NCBI RefSeq assembly: GCF_050624435.1
Contig: NC_134541.1
Coordinates: forward strand, 99,692,805 to 99,756,804
DNA: 64,000 bases
Direction of reading: 5' to 3'
Source of the DNA: Tenrec ecaudatus
Lineage: Eukaryota; Chordata; Mammalia; Afrosoricida; Tenrecidae
In this document: piece after piece, positions 11,428-22,199 of the stretch
Layout of the letters: each line of letters starts with the position of its first letter
Position numbering within the stretch: position 1 is the first letter of the stretch
Notes under the pieces: generated by a model
Databases searched by the model: none
What the model was told of the DNA's origin: nothing
The model's input: the letters and a program-made list of their open reading frames with translations, nothing else
Program-made: the position numbers and the translations under genes

Positions 11428-11665
11428 GTCTAGACAATATTATTTCAGATAGCCAGGCACTATCTAGTGTGATAACCACGCTTTGCTGTAGCACACATAT
11501 CTTCAGTGATCTCTTCATGAGGTCAAGTAGGGAATAGGATCATGTTATAAGATTTAATCAATCTTGGATTGGGGCTAGAATTAAGTGGGAGCGGAAAATC
11601 CATTCATACATAGAACTATAGTTAATACATGGTTTGGGTTCACGTTAGAGACAGCATTCGCATTT

Positions 11666-11897
11666 GATGATAGAGAACATCATAACTTCCTAGAGAAGGG
11701 CATCCTGCTTGGTAAAGCAGAGGGGCGGTGACCACGAGGAAGGTCCTCAAGGAGATGGACGGACACATGGCTGCACCACTGTGACCAGGCGCAGGAGCAA
11801 CTGCTGAGAGCGGCACGGGACCGGGCCGTGTTTAGTTCTGTTGAGCATGGGTCGCTATCGTTTGGAACTGACTCAATGGCACCTAACAACAACATGG
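11666..11897 (+). mobile_element. RTE LINE 3' end nested in L1 3' UTR
   Basis: GGGCATCCTGCTTGGTAAAG, GGAGATGGACGGACACATGG and GGCACCTAACAACAACA are the canonical RTE 3' end. 5' truncated. Confidence 0.9.
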
Positions 11898-13040
11898 GGC
11901 ACAAGGAGATTCTATCGATAGTTTCATTAATTTAGCCAATGGCACAGAATTTAAAACATTATTGAGAAAAGACAGACTTTTCAGGCTGCAATAAATGAAT
12001 TGTTGACCTGAGCGGATTAAACACTTAAGTGACTGGACACTATCTGCACGAACAATAGGGGTTAATGCAGGAGCCAAGCACTCCGTCACCGAGGCAGCGC
12101 CACGCCTCCCAGACTAACGCATGTCATAAGAAAGAAAGGGAGCATTAAAATAGTAAGTCTATGGTAGTTTCAAGCCCCCATCTACTGGGCACCCTCAAAG
12201 CAAGAGATCTGAACCCAAATTCACCACCCACTAATTCTATAACCTTGGGAGAGCAGTCATCTGCTTCCCACACTAGGACCTTTCAGCCTCACGGCCAAGG
12301 AAGGGTGTCAGTGCCTTAACTCTGACTGTGAGGTAACGCCCAGTTCACGTAGGGAGGCCTCCTCGTTGACTCCTTCTGGTAGCCTATGAAGGATGTGGGC
12401 ACCTCGAAGGGGCAGAGTCGAATGCCCCAGAGTCTATAGTACATGGCCTGGCACCAAGGGCTTGGTAAAAACCAGGTCACAAAACTCCAATGAAGAACAT
12501 TGTACCAGGCAGGCCCTTGAGTTCTATAGAAATGTTGTTTAACATTTTTTCCCAGATAGCAGGTTGCACCACCTGATTCACCACCAAGATAAGTGTACAC
12601 ACCTTCTCCAAGACGCACACCCCCCTCCTCCATCTTGCCTTGCATTTCCAGTAAGGTTTACTTATCACTCTTGGATGAGTGCTTGTTAATTTAGGGTGAC
12701 CTTAGCACAATGTTGTATGTCAGCAACTCCCTCTCTTCCCATCTTGAGAAGCTGACCCCAGCTGAGGTGAGGCTTTCTCCGTTCAAGTGGTCTTTAAGAT
12801 GAACATGCAAAGGGAGTGACATGTGGTTCCTAGACTCTAGGCAGGCTCTCTGTCTAGTGCCTGGGAGGCCACGTTAGAAGATGACTTGACCTGAGAGCAG
12901 AAGCCTACGTTCATCTTGCTGTTTGTGCTTATAGTACTGGACTCATTGAGTATTTGTCCTTTTGTGATTGATTAGCTTCATGCAGCATAATAGTTTCCAA
13001 GTCCATCCACGTCATGAGGTATTTCATGGTTGTATTGCTG

Positions 13041-13246
13041 GCTGTTTTTTGTTTTTGTTTTGTTTTTAAGGATAAGGGAAGACATTTATTGGAGCCCATA
13101 TGGGAAACCCTAGAGGGGCCCAGCATACCCTACTGTGTAGGCATGCCCAGCAAAGGGTCACACCATTTACTATACCCCCATGTCCCAGAGGGACTCCCCT
13201 TAAGCCGAGCTTCTAAGCCCCAGGACTGGCTGGGGATGGGGACGGA
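13041..13246 (-). pseudogene. Retroposed mRNA 3' end (processed-pseudogene fragment)
   Basis: On the minus strand, a unique non-repeat sequence runs to CTCCAATAAATGTCTTCC (AATAAA signal at 13085-13090), then an A-rich tail interrupted by C (13044-13071). It is bounded by a perfect 11-bp duplication TTGTATTGCTG at 13030-13040 and 13247-13257. These are the marks of an L1-mobilised cellular transcript, 5' truncated. I do not recognise the parent gene; only 3' UTR-like sequence seems to be present. Confidence 0.8.
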
Positions 13247-13372
13247 TTGTATTGCTGTTTTTTAGGGACTCACAGTATTCTAGTTTGGGTTTTTTGTTGT
13301 TGTTGTTGTTTTGGTACACCATAGTTTTGGGGGTTTTTTTATCCAGTCTTGTACTGATGGGCATTTGGACTG

Positions 13373-14440
13373 TATTGATCATTGCTACCTCTTGAAATGG
13401 TTGAGTGGTGGCTAGCTCTTTGTGGTACAGTGACTCTGTATTACCTTCCATCTTCTTTGGATATTTCTGCATCATTCAAGATTTTGCCCTTCAAGTCTTT
13501 CAATATTGCAGCACAGGGCTTGAGTTTTTTCTTTTCTTTCATTCTTTCAGGTTAAGATATTGCTGAGCATGGTCTTCCTCTAAGGTTTTCTAAATCTAGG
13601 TCTTTGCCCATTTTATTACACTATTTACTCTGTCTTCTCAGGCTGCCCTGTGACATTTTCTGGTCAATCTCTTTGACTTCATCATTTCTTCTATTTCCCT
13701 TAACTACTCTACACTCAAATGCAAGTTCCAGAGACTCTGCTTACATCCACTTTGATCTTCCCCCCTACATTTTTATTGATAGTTTAGTGCTTCCTTCATG
13801 TATGATGTCCTTGATGTCGTCCTACAATCTTCTGTCATTAGTGTGCAATGCAGTAAATTTGTTCTTGAGATGTACCTGAAATTCAGGTGGGACACACACC
13901 AGGTTGTATTTTAGCTCTCATGGACTTGTTTTAATTTTTTCAACTTCAACCTGAATTTAGATCTGAGCAATCGATGGTCTGTTCCACAGTCCGCCCTCTG
14001 GTCTGGTTTTAGTTGCTGATGTTGAACTTCTCTGTTATCTTTTCCCATAGATGTAGCATATTTGATTTCTGTGTGTTACATCTGGAGACATCCACGTGTA
14101 TAGTCATCTTCTGTGTTATTGAAAAAATGTATTTGCAGTGAACAAGAAGTTGGTCTTGCAAAATTCTATCGTGAGCGCTCCAGTTTCATTTCTATCGCCA
14201 AGACCACATTTCCAACTACTGTCTCCTCCTTTCTGTTTCCAAATGTTGCATTCCAATACCAATTATTATCAATGCATCTTGATTGTATATCGGATCAAAT
14301 TCGGAATGAAGACATACATAGAATTCTGGAATTTTTTCATCACTTGCTTTAGTTGTTGGTGTATTTGTTTTGACTGGATTTCCTTGTATGCAGATAGATA
14401 TTATCCTATACAAATTATCCTTTCACAGATATATTCTATA
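13373..14440 (-). mobile_element. RTE LINE ORF remnant (continuation, endonuclease to RT linker)
   Basis: Continues the copy at 9505-10554: CTACCTCTTGAAATGG, GCGCTCCAGTTTCATTTC, CCAATTATTATCAATGCATC and GATAGATATTATCCTATAC, in the order expected for the reversed RTE ORF towards its N-terminal endonuclease. Frameshifted throughout. Confidence 0.85.
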
Positions 14441-14474
14441 CACATAATCTATATGAAGAGAGGGATTTTAAGGC

Positions 14475-14685
14475 GGGGCTCACATTGCTGTGCAAGGCAG
14501 GTCTGAAATCTGTAGGTCGGGGGACAGGTAAACTTGAGCCCTCAAACCCATAGGTCAGTTGATGGGAGAATCATTGATGAAACAGTCCTGGAAAGACTTC
14601 AATTTACAGTGCGTACGCAGAATATACCTTTGGAAATACACCTCTTTCTGCTCTTAATTCTTTCAGCTGGTTGGGAAAAGGCCCA
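14475..14685 (-). mobile_element. MLT2-type ERVL LTR fragment
   Basis: GCAAGGCAGGTCTGAAATCT, TGCTCTTAATTCTTTCAGCT and CCATATTATGATGAGTAATC match the reverse of MLT2-type LTRs. Decayed. Confidence 0.65.
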
Positions 14686-14689
14686 TCCA

Positions 14690-15290
14690 TATTATGATGA
14701 GTAATCTACTTCAGAGGAATCATCGAAAGAAGATTAAGGCACCCACAATTACTGTACCCAAAAGAATGGGTTGATGATCCACCATTTCAGAAGGTGGCAT
14801 ATGGTCTAGAACCAATGGTATTGAAGGAAGTTTAGGCTGTGCTGAAAGTATTAGTGAAAAACAAGGCTTCAGGAAATGACGAAATATCAATGGCGAAGTG
14901 TAAACAAACAGATGCAACACCGGAAGTGCTCACTTGTCATTACAAGAAACTTGGAAGACAGCTACCTGGCCAACTGACTGAGAGAGACCCATATTTGTGC
15001 CCATTCCAAAGAAAATTTTGTGATACAACAAAATGTGAAAATTATTTGGCAGTATTATTAATCTCACATGCCACTAGAATTTTCCTGAAGATAATTAAAT
15101 AACAGGTATAACAATACAGAGAGAGCTGCCAGAGACTCAAGCTGGGTTCAGATGAGGTAGAATGAAGAGCACGTCAGCTACATCTTGGCTGAAAGCGGAG
15201 AAAACCAGAAAGATGTTTATTCTGTGTTTACTTCATGCTGTAAAGACATTCAACTGTGTGGATCGTAACAGACTATGGAAAGCGTTGGGT
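14690..15290 (+). mobile_element. RTE LINE ORF fragment, forward
   Basis: Frame 14839-15102 reads NKASGNDEISM and CENYLAVLLISHATRIFLKI, matching RTE/BovB reverse transcriptase (K-ASG-D-I, then C-NYR-I-LISHA-K). The block after it has ACATTCAACTGTGTGGATCG. Opposite strand to the neighbouring RTE copy, so a separate insertion. Confidence 0.9.
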
Positions 15291-15711
15291 CTTTGCTAGA
15301 GCCTTTCCATTGTCTAGAGCTGCATATTTCCCCATCAGCAGAAGATGTTTGTCACTTTAGGACACCTTTAAATATCCACTCACCCCCACCCTTCTCTTTC
15401 TGACATCCAGTTCTCTAGGTGGCAGAAGGACGCTCAATCAACTCCTAACCTAAAAGGGTGCTGGTTTGAAGGCACCCAGCAGCATCACGAATGTCTTTTG
15501 ATCTGCTTCTGCAAAGCTTCCAGCTAAGAAAACCCTACGGAGCCCGTATCGTCAGCACTGACGCGCACGGTGTCCACATGATGGCGGCAAGCTTGTGCTT
15601 GCTGTTGTAAAATAGTCTAACACCTTAGTTTGCTTTCTGGAAGGTTTCTCTCACTCGTGTTGATCAGAACAGCTGGTTGGTGAATCTAGGGGCACATGCG
15701 TATCCCCTGTG
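15291..15711. other. Mostly unassigned; faint AfroSINE at 15440-15560
   Basis: TCTGCTTCTGCAAAGC and AGAAAACCCTACGGAGC recall the AfroSINE body in forward orientation. The remainder has no recognisable feature. Confidence 0.4.
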
Positions 15712-15925
15712 CCAGGCAGCATGAAGACCCCCCCAAGCATGTCGTGTCCCAGTCTTCGGAACCTCTGAAGAAGTAAAGGTGCATGGCAGAAGAGATGAAG
15801 GCTGCAGATGGAATTAAGGGTGCTAAGCAGTTGATTGTAAAATGAGGAGATTGTCTGGGATTGTGGAGGCAGGGGCCATGTAATCACCAGGATCCTTAAG
15901 AGTGAAAATAGGAGGTGGAAGTTGT
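15712..15925 (+). mobile_element. MLT1-type (ERVL-MaLR) LTR fragment
   Basis: GTGTCCCAGTCTTCGGAACC, GATGAAGGCTGCAGATGG, GGAGATTGTCTGGGATTGTG and ATGTAATCACCAGGATCC follow the MLT1 consensus order. Confidence 0.75.
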
Positions 15926-15929
15926 GGTG

Positions 15930-16050
15930 GTTGTTATGTGTCACTGAGTCGATTCCAACCTTATGCCCAGAACTAAGCACCATCCTCCCAATTGCTCCTG
16001 TGCTTGAGCCCATGGTTGTGGGCATGGCGTCAAGGACGGGCTCATGCAGG
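15930..16050 (-). mobile_element. RTE 3' end fragment
   Basis: CACTGAGTCGATTCCAACC, GCTCCTGTGCTTGAGCCC; short and internally deleted. Confidence 0.6.
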
Positions 16051-16199
16051 CAGACGAGGAAATGGGAAATGCAGAAGAGCAGTCAGAGAGCAGGGCCTCT
16101 TTTCTAGGTTTGCAGCTGGAAAAGGGGGACAGAAGGAATAGAGGCGACATCTCGTTAGGCGCTGTGGCGTTGATTATGCCTCCTAGCAACCCGGTGTGA

Positions 16200-16350
16200 C
16201 CAAGGAGAATCAACCCCACAGAATTTCCTAGGCTGCGGTCTTACAGAGCAGATCACCAGGCCTTGCTCCCACGGAGCCAATGGGGACCCTCAAACTGCCA
16301 ACTTTGGGGATGGCGGTCAAGTGCTTAACTGGTGCATCACCGGGCTCCAT
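16200..16350 (-). mobile_element. AfroSINE, reverse orientation
   Basis: CCCACGGAGCCAATGGGGAC and TGCATCACCGGGCTCC (head complement). Confidence 0.75.
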
Positions 16351-16649
16351 CAGTCTAGCCCAGGCTTTGTCACATAGTGCTGTGCAAGGTGCTAAGAAAG
16401 CCAATGAAAACAAGCACTTGCCCCTCAATGAGATGGACTGACCCAAGAGCCCCATAACGAATGCAAACACCCCATGGCTGTAAATCGGGAGCAGGCCCAG
16501 CCAATGGGGCAGGAGACAACTTCATGGCACCGAGCCCAACACTGAAAGGCTTCCCATGTTCCTAGAAGAATAGATTTCCCTTGATGCTATCATCGTTTCC
16601 GACTGATAAAGTATGGAGAGGTGTGAAACACATCTCAATTCTCCCATTC

Positions 16650-17110
16650 AGTGGGGAAGAGGACGTCCGACTGCTTTCACTGTACCTGTGTCTTAGGTGT
16701 CCAGTGCTGCGAGAACAGGGATACTGAGGGGCTTGGAGATGTCCGTGTGTCTTGCCATCAATCTTTCCTGCGGTCTAGGAAGCCCTTAGTGCAGGGTTTC
16801 TGGGTCCAAAAGACATGCTCCCTTGCAGCTCTTCTTTCTTCATGAGAGTCAGGTCTGGCTCTCTCTCTGCTCACATCTCTCTCGGGATAAAAGGCCATGT
16901 GAGTGACTCACCAGGGAAACTTCCCTCACATCACATCAGAGCGGGGACCAAAGTAAGTGCACTGCCTCCCACGCTAGCTAATCCCTTACAATTGATTGGC
17001 TAATCACACCACAGGCATGATCATATCATTACATAGCTGCCAGGTCACATTATTATATGGCTGCTAAATTGACACATATGTAGGGGGACATAATGCAGTC
17101 CATGAGAACT
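16650..17110. repeat. Dispersed repeat of unknown class
   Basis: Shares order and motifs with 30366-30830: TGTGTCTTGCCATCAATC, a CCAAAAGACATGCTCC block, CAGGGAAACTTCCCTCACAT, and a terminal CATAGCTGCCAGG...GGGGGACATAATGCAGTCC. Related terminal parts recur at 26206-26480 and 34140-34420. No ORF. An LTR or old DNA element is possible. Confidence 0.5.
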
Positions 17111-17398
17111 TGTATTGGGAGCAGTTGAAAAGTCATTTTTTGGGCTGGATCATATTACTTTGAGTCACTGTAACACTATTTTACTAGGAGCTCAATTTTA
17201 GTAGAAAATAATTCATTCTAGATGTGCAATGATGTTATATTATCCCAGGAAAAAAGATATAAAATCACATAAGGAACAATATTTTGGTATCAGCCATGAA
17301 GGATAAACTTACATCTAATATACTAGGGAATTAACCTTACTTTACCTCTGATCAGCTGTGTGGTCTGTGGTTTACTGTTTTGCTAAGAGAAGCAAACT

Positions 17399-17590
17399 CG
17401 TTGCTGTGTGTCGATGCTAATTCACAGGGACCCTACAGGGCCGAGTCAAATGGACCCACAGAGTTCAGGTTGTAAAGCTGGGAAGGAACAGACAACCACA
17501 TCTTTGTCCCATGGAGTGGCTGGTGTTTTAAATCATTAACCTGCCGATTAGCAGCCAAGTGTTTTAATCCCTGTGCCACCAGGACTCCTC
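17399..17590 (-). mobile_element. AfroSINE, reverse orientation
   Basis: CATGGAGTGGCTGGTGTTTT and TGTGCCACCAGGACTCC. Confidence 0.88.
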
Positions 17591-17611
17591 TGATTAAGAA
17601 AACAAAAGCCA

Positions 17612-17811
17612 AATCAGGCAGACTGCCATCAGGCAAATCCTGACTCATAGTGACCCTGTAAGCAGAGGGGAGACCTGCCCCTGTGGGTTCTGGAGACTCT
17701 TTGCGGGAGTAGAAAGCCTTTCCATCCCTGACAGAGCGTCTGGTAGGTTAGAACAGCTGACGCTGTGGCTTGCAGCACAACATATAACAAACTACTCTAC
17801 CAGGTCTCCTT
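17612..17811 (-). mobile_element. AfroSINE, reverse orientation, tandem with the previous copy
   Basis: ACTGCCATCAGGCAAATCC tail complement, CTACCAGGTCTCC head complement. Its head end forms the target of the L1 that follows. Confidence 0.85.
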
Positions 17812-17814
17812 TTA

Positions 17815-19773
17815 TTTTTAAATCATCTCATTAAGGGCTCAAACAACTCATCACAATCCATACATATATCGATTGTGTAAAGCACATTTGTACATTCATT
17901 GTCCTCATCATTCTCAAAACATTTGCTCTCCACTTAAGCACCTGGCATCAGCTCTGCATTTTCCCCTCCCTCCCCGCTCCCCCCTCCCTCATGAACCCTT
18001 GATAATTTATAAATTATTATTTTGTCATATCTTGCCCTGTCCGACATCTCCCTTCACCCACTTTTCTGTTGTCCATCTCCAGGGAGGAGGTTATATATAG
18101 ATCCTTGTAATCGGTTCCCCTTTTCCAATCCACCCTCCCTTCACCCTCCCAGTATCACCACTCACACCACTGGTCCTGAAGGGATCATCTGCCCTGGATT
18201 CCCTGTGTTTCCAGTTCCTATCTATACCAGTGTACATCCTCTGGTCTAGCCATATTTGTAAGGTAGAATTGGGATCATGATAGTGGGGGGTAAGGGGGAA
18301 GGAAGCATTTAGGAACTAGAGGAAAGGTGTATGTTTCATCCTTGCTACACTGAACCCTGACTGGCTCCTCTCCTCCCCGAGACCCTTCTGTAAGGTGATG
18401 TGTAGTGGCCTACAAATTGGCTTTGGGTCTCCACTCCGCACTCCCCCTCATTCACAATGATTTGATTTTTTGTGCTTTGATGCCTGATACCTGATCCCTT
18501 CAACACCTCGTGATCACACAGGCTGGTGTGCTTCTTCTATGTGGGCTTTGTTGCTTCTGAGCTAGATGGCTGCTTGTTTACCTTCAAGCCTTTAAGACCC
18601 CAGACACTATCTCTTTTGGTAGCCAGGCACCTTCAGCTTTCTTCACTACATTTGCTTATTCACCCACTTTGTCTTCAGTGGTTGTGTTGGGAAGGTGAGA
18701 ATCATAGAATGTCAATTTAATAGAACAAAGTATTCTTGCATTAAGGCATTAAGGCAGTACTTGAGTGGAGGCCCAATGGCCATATGCTACCTTAACACTA
18801 AACCTATAAATATATGCACATAGATCTATTTCCCCATCCTCATATATAAAAATATTTGCATGTGTACATGCCTTTATTTAGACCTCTATAAATGTCCTTT
18901 GCCTCCTAGCTCTTTCCTCTATTTCCTTTTACTTTCCTCTTGTCCCACTATCATGCTCACCCTTCATTAGGGTTTCAGTAATTCCTCTCGGTTACATTAC
19001 CCTGGTCATGCCTTACCAGGCCTCCTCTACCCTCCTCACCACCGATTTGGATCACTTGTTGTTTCTTTGTCCCTGGGTTTGTTACCACCACTCCCTTTTC
19101 TCCCACATCCCCTTCTCCTAAGTCCCCCAGGAACTGTCAGTCCTATTGTTTTCTCCTCCAGATTGTTTATCCAGCCTATCTTATTTAGACAGACCTGCAG
19201 AGATAATAACATACACAAAAACAAGACAGAGCAAACCCAAGCAACAAAATAAAACAAAGCAACAACAACAAGTCAATGACAAAGAAAAGAAAGAAAATAC
19301 AGCACCAAGAAAGAAAAGATTGTAGTTAGTTCAAGGACTGTTTGTTGGCCTTTAGGAATGTTTTCCAGTCTAGTCTGATGGGGTGCCAAGCCCTGCCCCC
19401 AAAGTCTATTTTTGGCATGCCCTGGGACTTCGTTGCTCTGCTCCCTTTGCTGTTCTGTTTCACGTCCTTAGTGTTTTGCCTCGGTGTGGTGGGATCAGAT
19501 GGGGTGGAATTCCCATACTGTGTCTCCAGTGTTGTCCCTGTAGGGCTGTGGGTCAGTGAGGGATGTTGTGCCTCATAGTGGGGCCAGCTATGTGGTCTGC
19601 TCTATGGATTGGCTACTCTGAGGGGGGTATCGTCCTGAAGGCTTGGTGGGCCAGGTTGTGCTCCACTCTCTCTTCCTCCCCCTTCATTAGCTCCTGTGTG
19701 CTCTGATCAGACATGTCCCTCTCCCGGAGCTGCAGATACAGTGCTGTCCTCTGAGATCAATTCTTCTGGGAGG
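17815..19773 (-). mobile_element. Young L1, 3' UTR only, 1,959 bp
   Basis: Flanked by a perfect 13-bp duplication AGGTCTCCTTTTA (17802-17814 and 19774-19786). The T-rich left edge is the reversed poly(A) tail, next to the reversed 3' terminus (CTCATTAAGGGCTC). The copy aligns along its whole length with 43180-45308 and contains no ORF2. The 5' truncation point lies inside the 3' UTR, so the UTR exceeds 1.95 kb in this subfamily. Confidence 0.92.
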
Positions 19774-19792
19774 AGGTCTCCTTTTACTAAGA

Positions 19793-20003
19793 AACTTACC
19801 TTGGTGACATGATGATTACTCATTGGGATGCCAACTAGAAGGTCAGTAGTTGTAAGCCACCAGCTGCTCCATGAGAGAAAGACCGGGCTTTCTACTCCCA
19901 TAAAGAGTAGCAGTCTCAGAAACTCACTGGGGCAGTTGTACTCTGTCTTGACGGGTCGCTACAGCCAGCATAAGCTCGATGGCAATGAGTTTTGTTTTGT
20001 TTA
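19793..20003 (+). mobile_element. AfroSINE, forward
   Basis: CTTGGTGACATGATGATTAC head, CACCAGCTGCTCCATGAG, GGGTCGCTACAGCCAGC and CGATGGCAATGAGTTTTG. Confidence 0.88.
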
Positions 20004-20254
20004 ACCTGAAAAATATATTTTATACTGTGATGTTTTGTAATGCTAAACTTTGCCACTAGGGGCAGCATCATCTATTATTTTACATTGGCTGCTGGATATA
20101 CATTGTTTTGCTCACTGGGAAAATACAGGAGTTTGTTGGTGACCTTGAGCAATTACTTCTCCTTGGTCTCCATTTCCTTGGGAAGGGTTTGGATTAGCTG
20201 CTATCTGAGGCCTGACAGTTGAAAATCTATGGCTCAGTGATTAGTACCATGAAG

Positions 20255-20470
20255 TTATAAAGAGAATGGGCCCCTAGGGGTGCAAATGGGTAAGGACTGA
20301 ACTATTAAATGAATGGGTGAAGATTGAAACTCACCCAGAGCTTCCTTGGAAGTAGCGCCTGGCACTCTGCTTCTCAGAGGCCACAGCTTGGAAGACCCTC
20401 CCGATTAGTTTGACTCTGAGACTTGGTGTCCCCACGAGTTGGCACAGATTAGACAGTAAGTAACAGTGAG
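20255..20470 (+). mobile_element. Older AfroSINE, forward
   Basis: CCTAGGGGTGCAAATGGGTA head, ACTCACCCAGAGCTTCCTTG, TGGCACTCTGCTTCTCAG and CCACGAGTTGGCACAGATT. The GCAAATGGGTAAG head is the variant used by older copies. Confidence 0.7.
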
Positions 20471-20544
20471 TAAGGAGGAGAGCTGGCTGCAAAGCCCCAG
20501 TGCCCTACTCTTCTTGCCCTGTGATTGACTACGGATCAACCACT

Positions 20545-20755
20545 CTCCATGGTTCTCAATTGTTCTTGTCCGTTGCTGCCAAGTCGACTCCTAACCTTGA
20601 GGATTTTACCTCCAGAAATTGATAAACAAATCTTTAACATTGGCAAGTGGAGTAAACAGCTAACACTCATGATTGCTAAACAAAAGGCTGGATGTTTGAA
20701 TTCACCAAGAGGTACCATGGAAGAGAGGTGTGGCCCTCTACTGCCAAAACAACAA
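20545..20755. mobile_element. Two AfroSINE fragments in opposite orientations
   Basis: 20545-20600 reads TTGCTGCCAAGTCGACTCC (reverse tail). 20640-20755 reads ATTGCTAAACAAAAGGCTGG, TTCACCAAGAGGTACCATGG (forward body). Confidence 0.55.
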
Positions 20756-21189
20756 CAAAAACAGCCAATGAGGCTTCCACTGCATGTGAATGTGTGGATG
20801 TGAGGTGACACCCACGTGTAGACACATACAGGATGCAGTGCTCCCTCCATTTCAAATGATTTGGACTCCTGCCTGGGCATCCTTCCCTAGGCTTCCCCAC
20901 AGCAACATCGTACGTAGCTGCAGCGCAACACCAGAGAAAGCAACACTGGTACAACAGAGCTTCTTCACGTATGCTTCACCTCATTGCTTGGCAGTTCCAA
21001 TTCATAACCCTAATGGGAAACCTACTCTCCAAGAACTGTGTGCATTAACAACACATGCCTGACAGTAACAAACGCTGAGGTGCACGGCGAGGGAAATGCT
21101 GGCCGTGACGATGAAGATCATGTGTCATGTTGACTCAGCCATGATGCTCCATGAGTTGGCTGTTCTGTGATGATGAAATGTGGCACTAT
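20756..21189. other. Unassigned sequence
   Basis: No gene, RNA or repeat recognised. Confidence 0.45.
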
Positions 21190-21234
21190 GTTATAATGTC
21201 ATCTGGCAATTATATACGATGTAATCATCTTCCA

Positions 21235-21640
21235 TTTTGTGATCTACCATAGACATCGTGTGTTTTACATGCAAGGGTGTACCACCCCTAAAAAAGGAAT
21301 TTTTTCCAAAGCTATGTATATAAATTTTTTTACAAAACAACTTTATCACCTTCAAAGGTGATAGTACATTTGTCAAATCTGTGAGTCCATTCTCAGAAAC
21401 ATTTTTCAAGCTCTGTTTGAATGACTGACAGCACCTCCCTCATTTTTTTCTTCACCTCTTCTACTTTGTCAATTCACTGTCCTTTAATGTCCTTCTGCAT
21501 TTGCAGAAACAAAAAGAAGTCACATGGAGCGAGGTCAGGTGAGGCAGGCTTGATGCTCGACTAGCAGGAAAAATGTGTTCTATGAAAGCTCTGCCCAGTG
21601 AAGTAATTTCCGGGTTCTTTATTTGGTACCCCCTCATAAT
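21235..21640 (-). mobile_element. Mariner (Tc1/mariner) remnant with transposase 3' part
   Basis: The minus strand at 21507-21536 reads DLAPCDFFLF, the conserved catalytic-domain motif of mariner transposases. Further 3', FENVSENG-like and SPLKVIKLFCK resemble the usual C-terminal sequence. Edges AGGGTGTACCACCCCTAAAA and, reversed, AGGGGGTACCAAATAAAG look like decayed terminal inverted repeats. Internally deleted, with stops; inactive. Confidence 0.75.
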
Positions 21641-21789
21641 GCTGATTTTTACATAAAGGTGTCTTTGGGCCTAATCCTGTTGATGAGGAAGGGTGGTGTA
21701 TTTATTATTAAGTAGACAATAAAGTCTAGTCAAATTTCACCAATTTGTGCATGTATTCTGTATATATGTTTATATGCAATTTAGTCATG

Positions 21790-22000
21790 TAAAGAAACCT
21801 GGTAGTGCAGTGGGTTAAATATTGAACTGCTAACCATAAGGTCAATGGTTCAAACTCACCAGCTGTTCCAGGGGGGAAAGAGAAGGTTGTCTGCTCCCCC
21901 CGAAGATTCACAGTCTTGGTAACTACAAGGAGCAGTTCAACTCTATGCTACAGGGTCACTAAAAGTCATAGAAGACTTGCTGGAAGTGGGCTGGGTTGGT
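21790..22000 (+). mobile_element. AfroSINE, forward, full length
   Basis: AACCTGGTAGTGCAGTGGGT, CTAACCATAAGGTCAATGG, CTCACCAGCTGTTCCAGG and CTACAGGGTCACTAAAAGTC. Confidence 0.9.
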
Positions 22001-22199
22001 GGGTTTACAATTTTGTGTAAACACCATCACAGTGTTAACCCCCCACCACAAAGGAACTCACTTGTCACTGTTCCCTTTTCCACCCACTTGCTCGCAAAAT
22101 CTACGTTTGCAGCCACTGTTTCTTAACAGCGAATACTTTTCACTTACCCTCTTTGGTAAAGAGACCAGAAAACCCAGCCTAAGACTCCTTCGCAGACAT

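Larger units (their letters stand above)
10555..13372 (-). mobile_element. L1 copy: ORF2 C-terminus plus about 1.9 kb 3' UTR, nested in RTE
   Basis: Reading on the minus strand, the copy starts 5'-truncated in ORF2 near 13372. The frame reads PISTRLDKK...TMVYQ, then, across an inserted retrocopy, WMDLETIMLHEANQSQKDKY, the conserved C-terminus of mammalian L1 ORF2, ending near 12930. About 2.4 kb of non-coding sequence follows to a poly(A) end at about 10555, including a nested hAT (11236-11427) and an RTE 3' end (11666-11897). RTE sequence lies on both sides (10554 and 13373). This copy ties the dispersed non-coding repeat seen elsewhere to L1. No intact ORF; inactive. Confidence 0.85.

Noticed and set aside
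9505-15290. A functional reverse transcriptase system
   Set aside because: RTE fragments are frameshifted, truncated and interrupted; no intact ORF exists.
20053-20066. CTCF-like motif CCACTAGGGGCAGC
   Set aside because: One G short of the consensus core and not supported by context.
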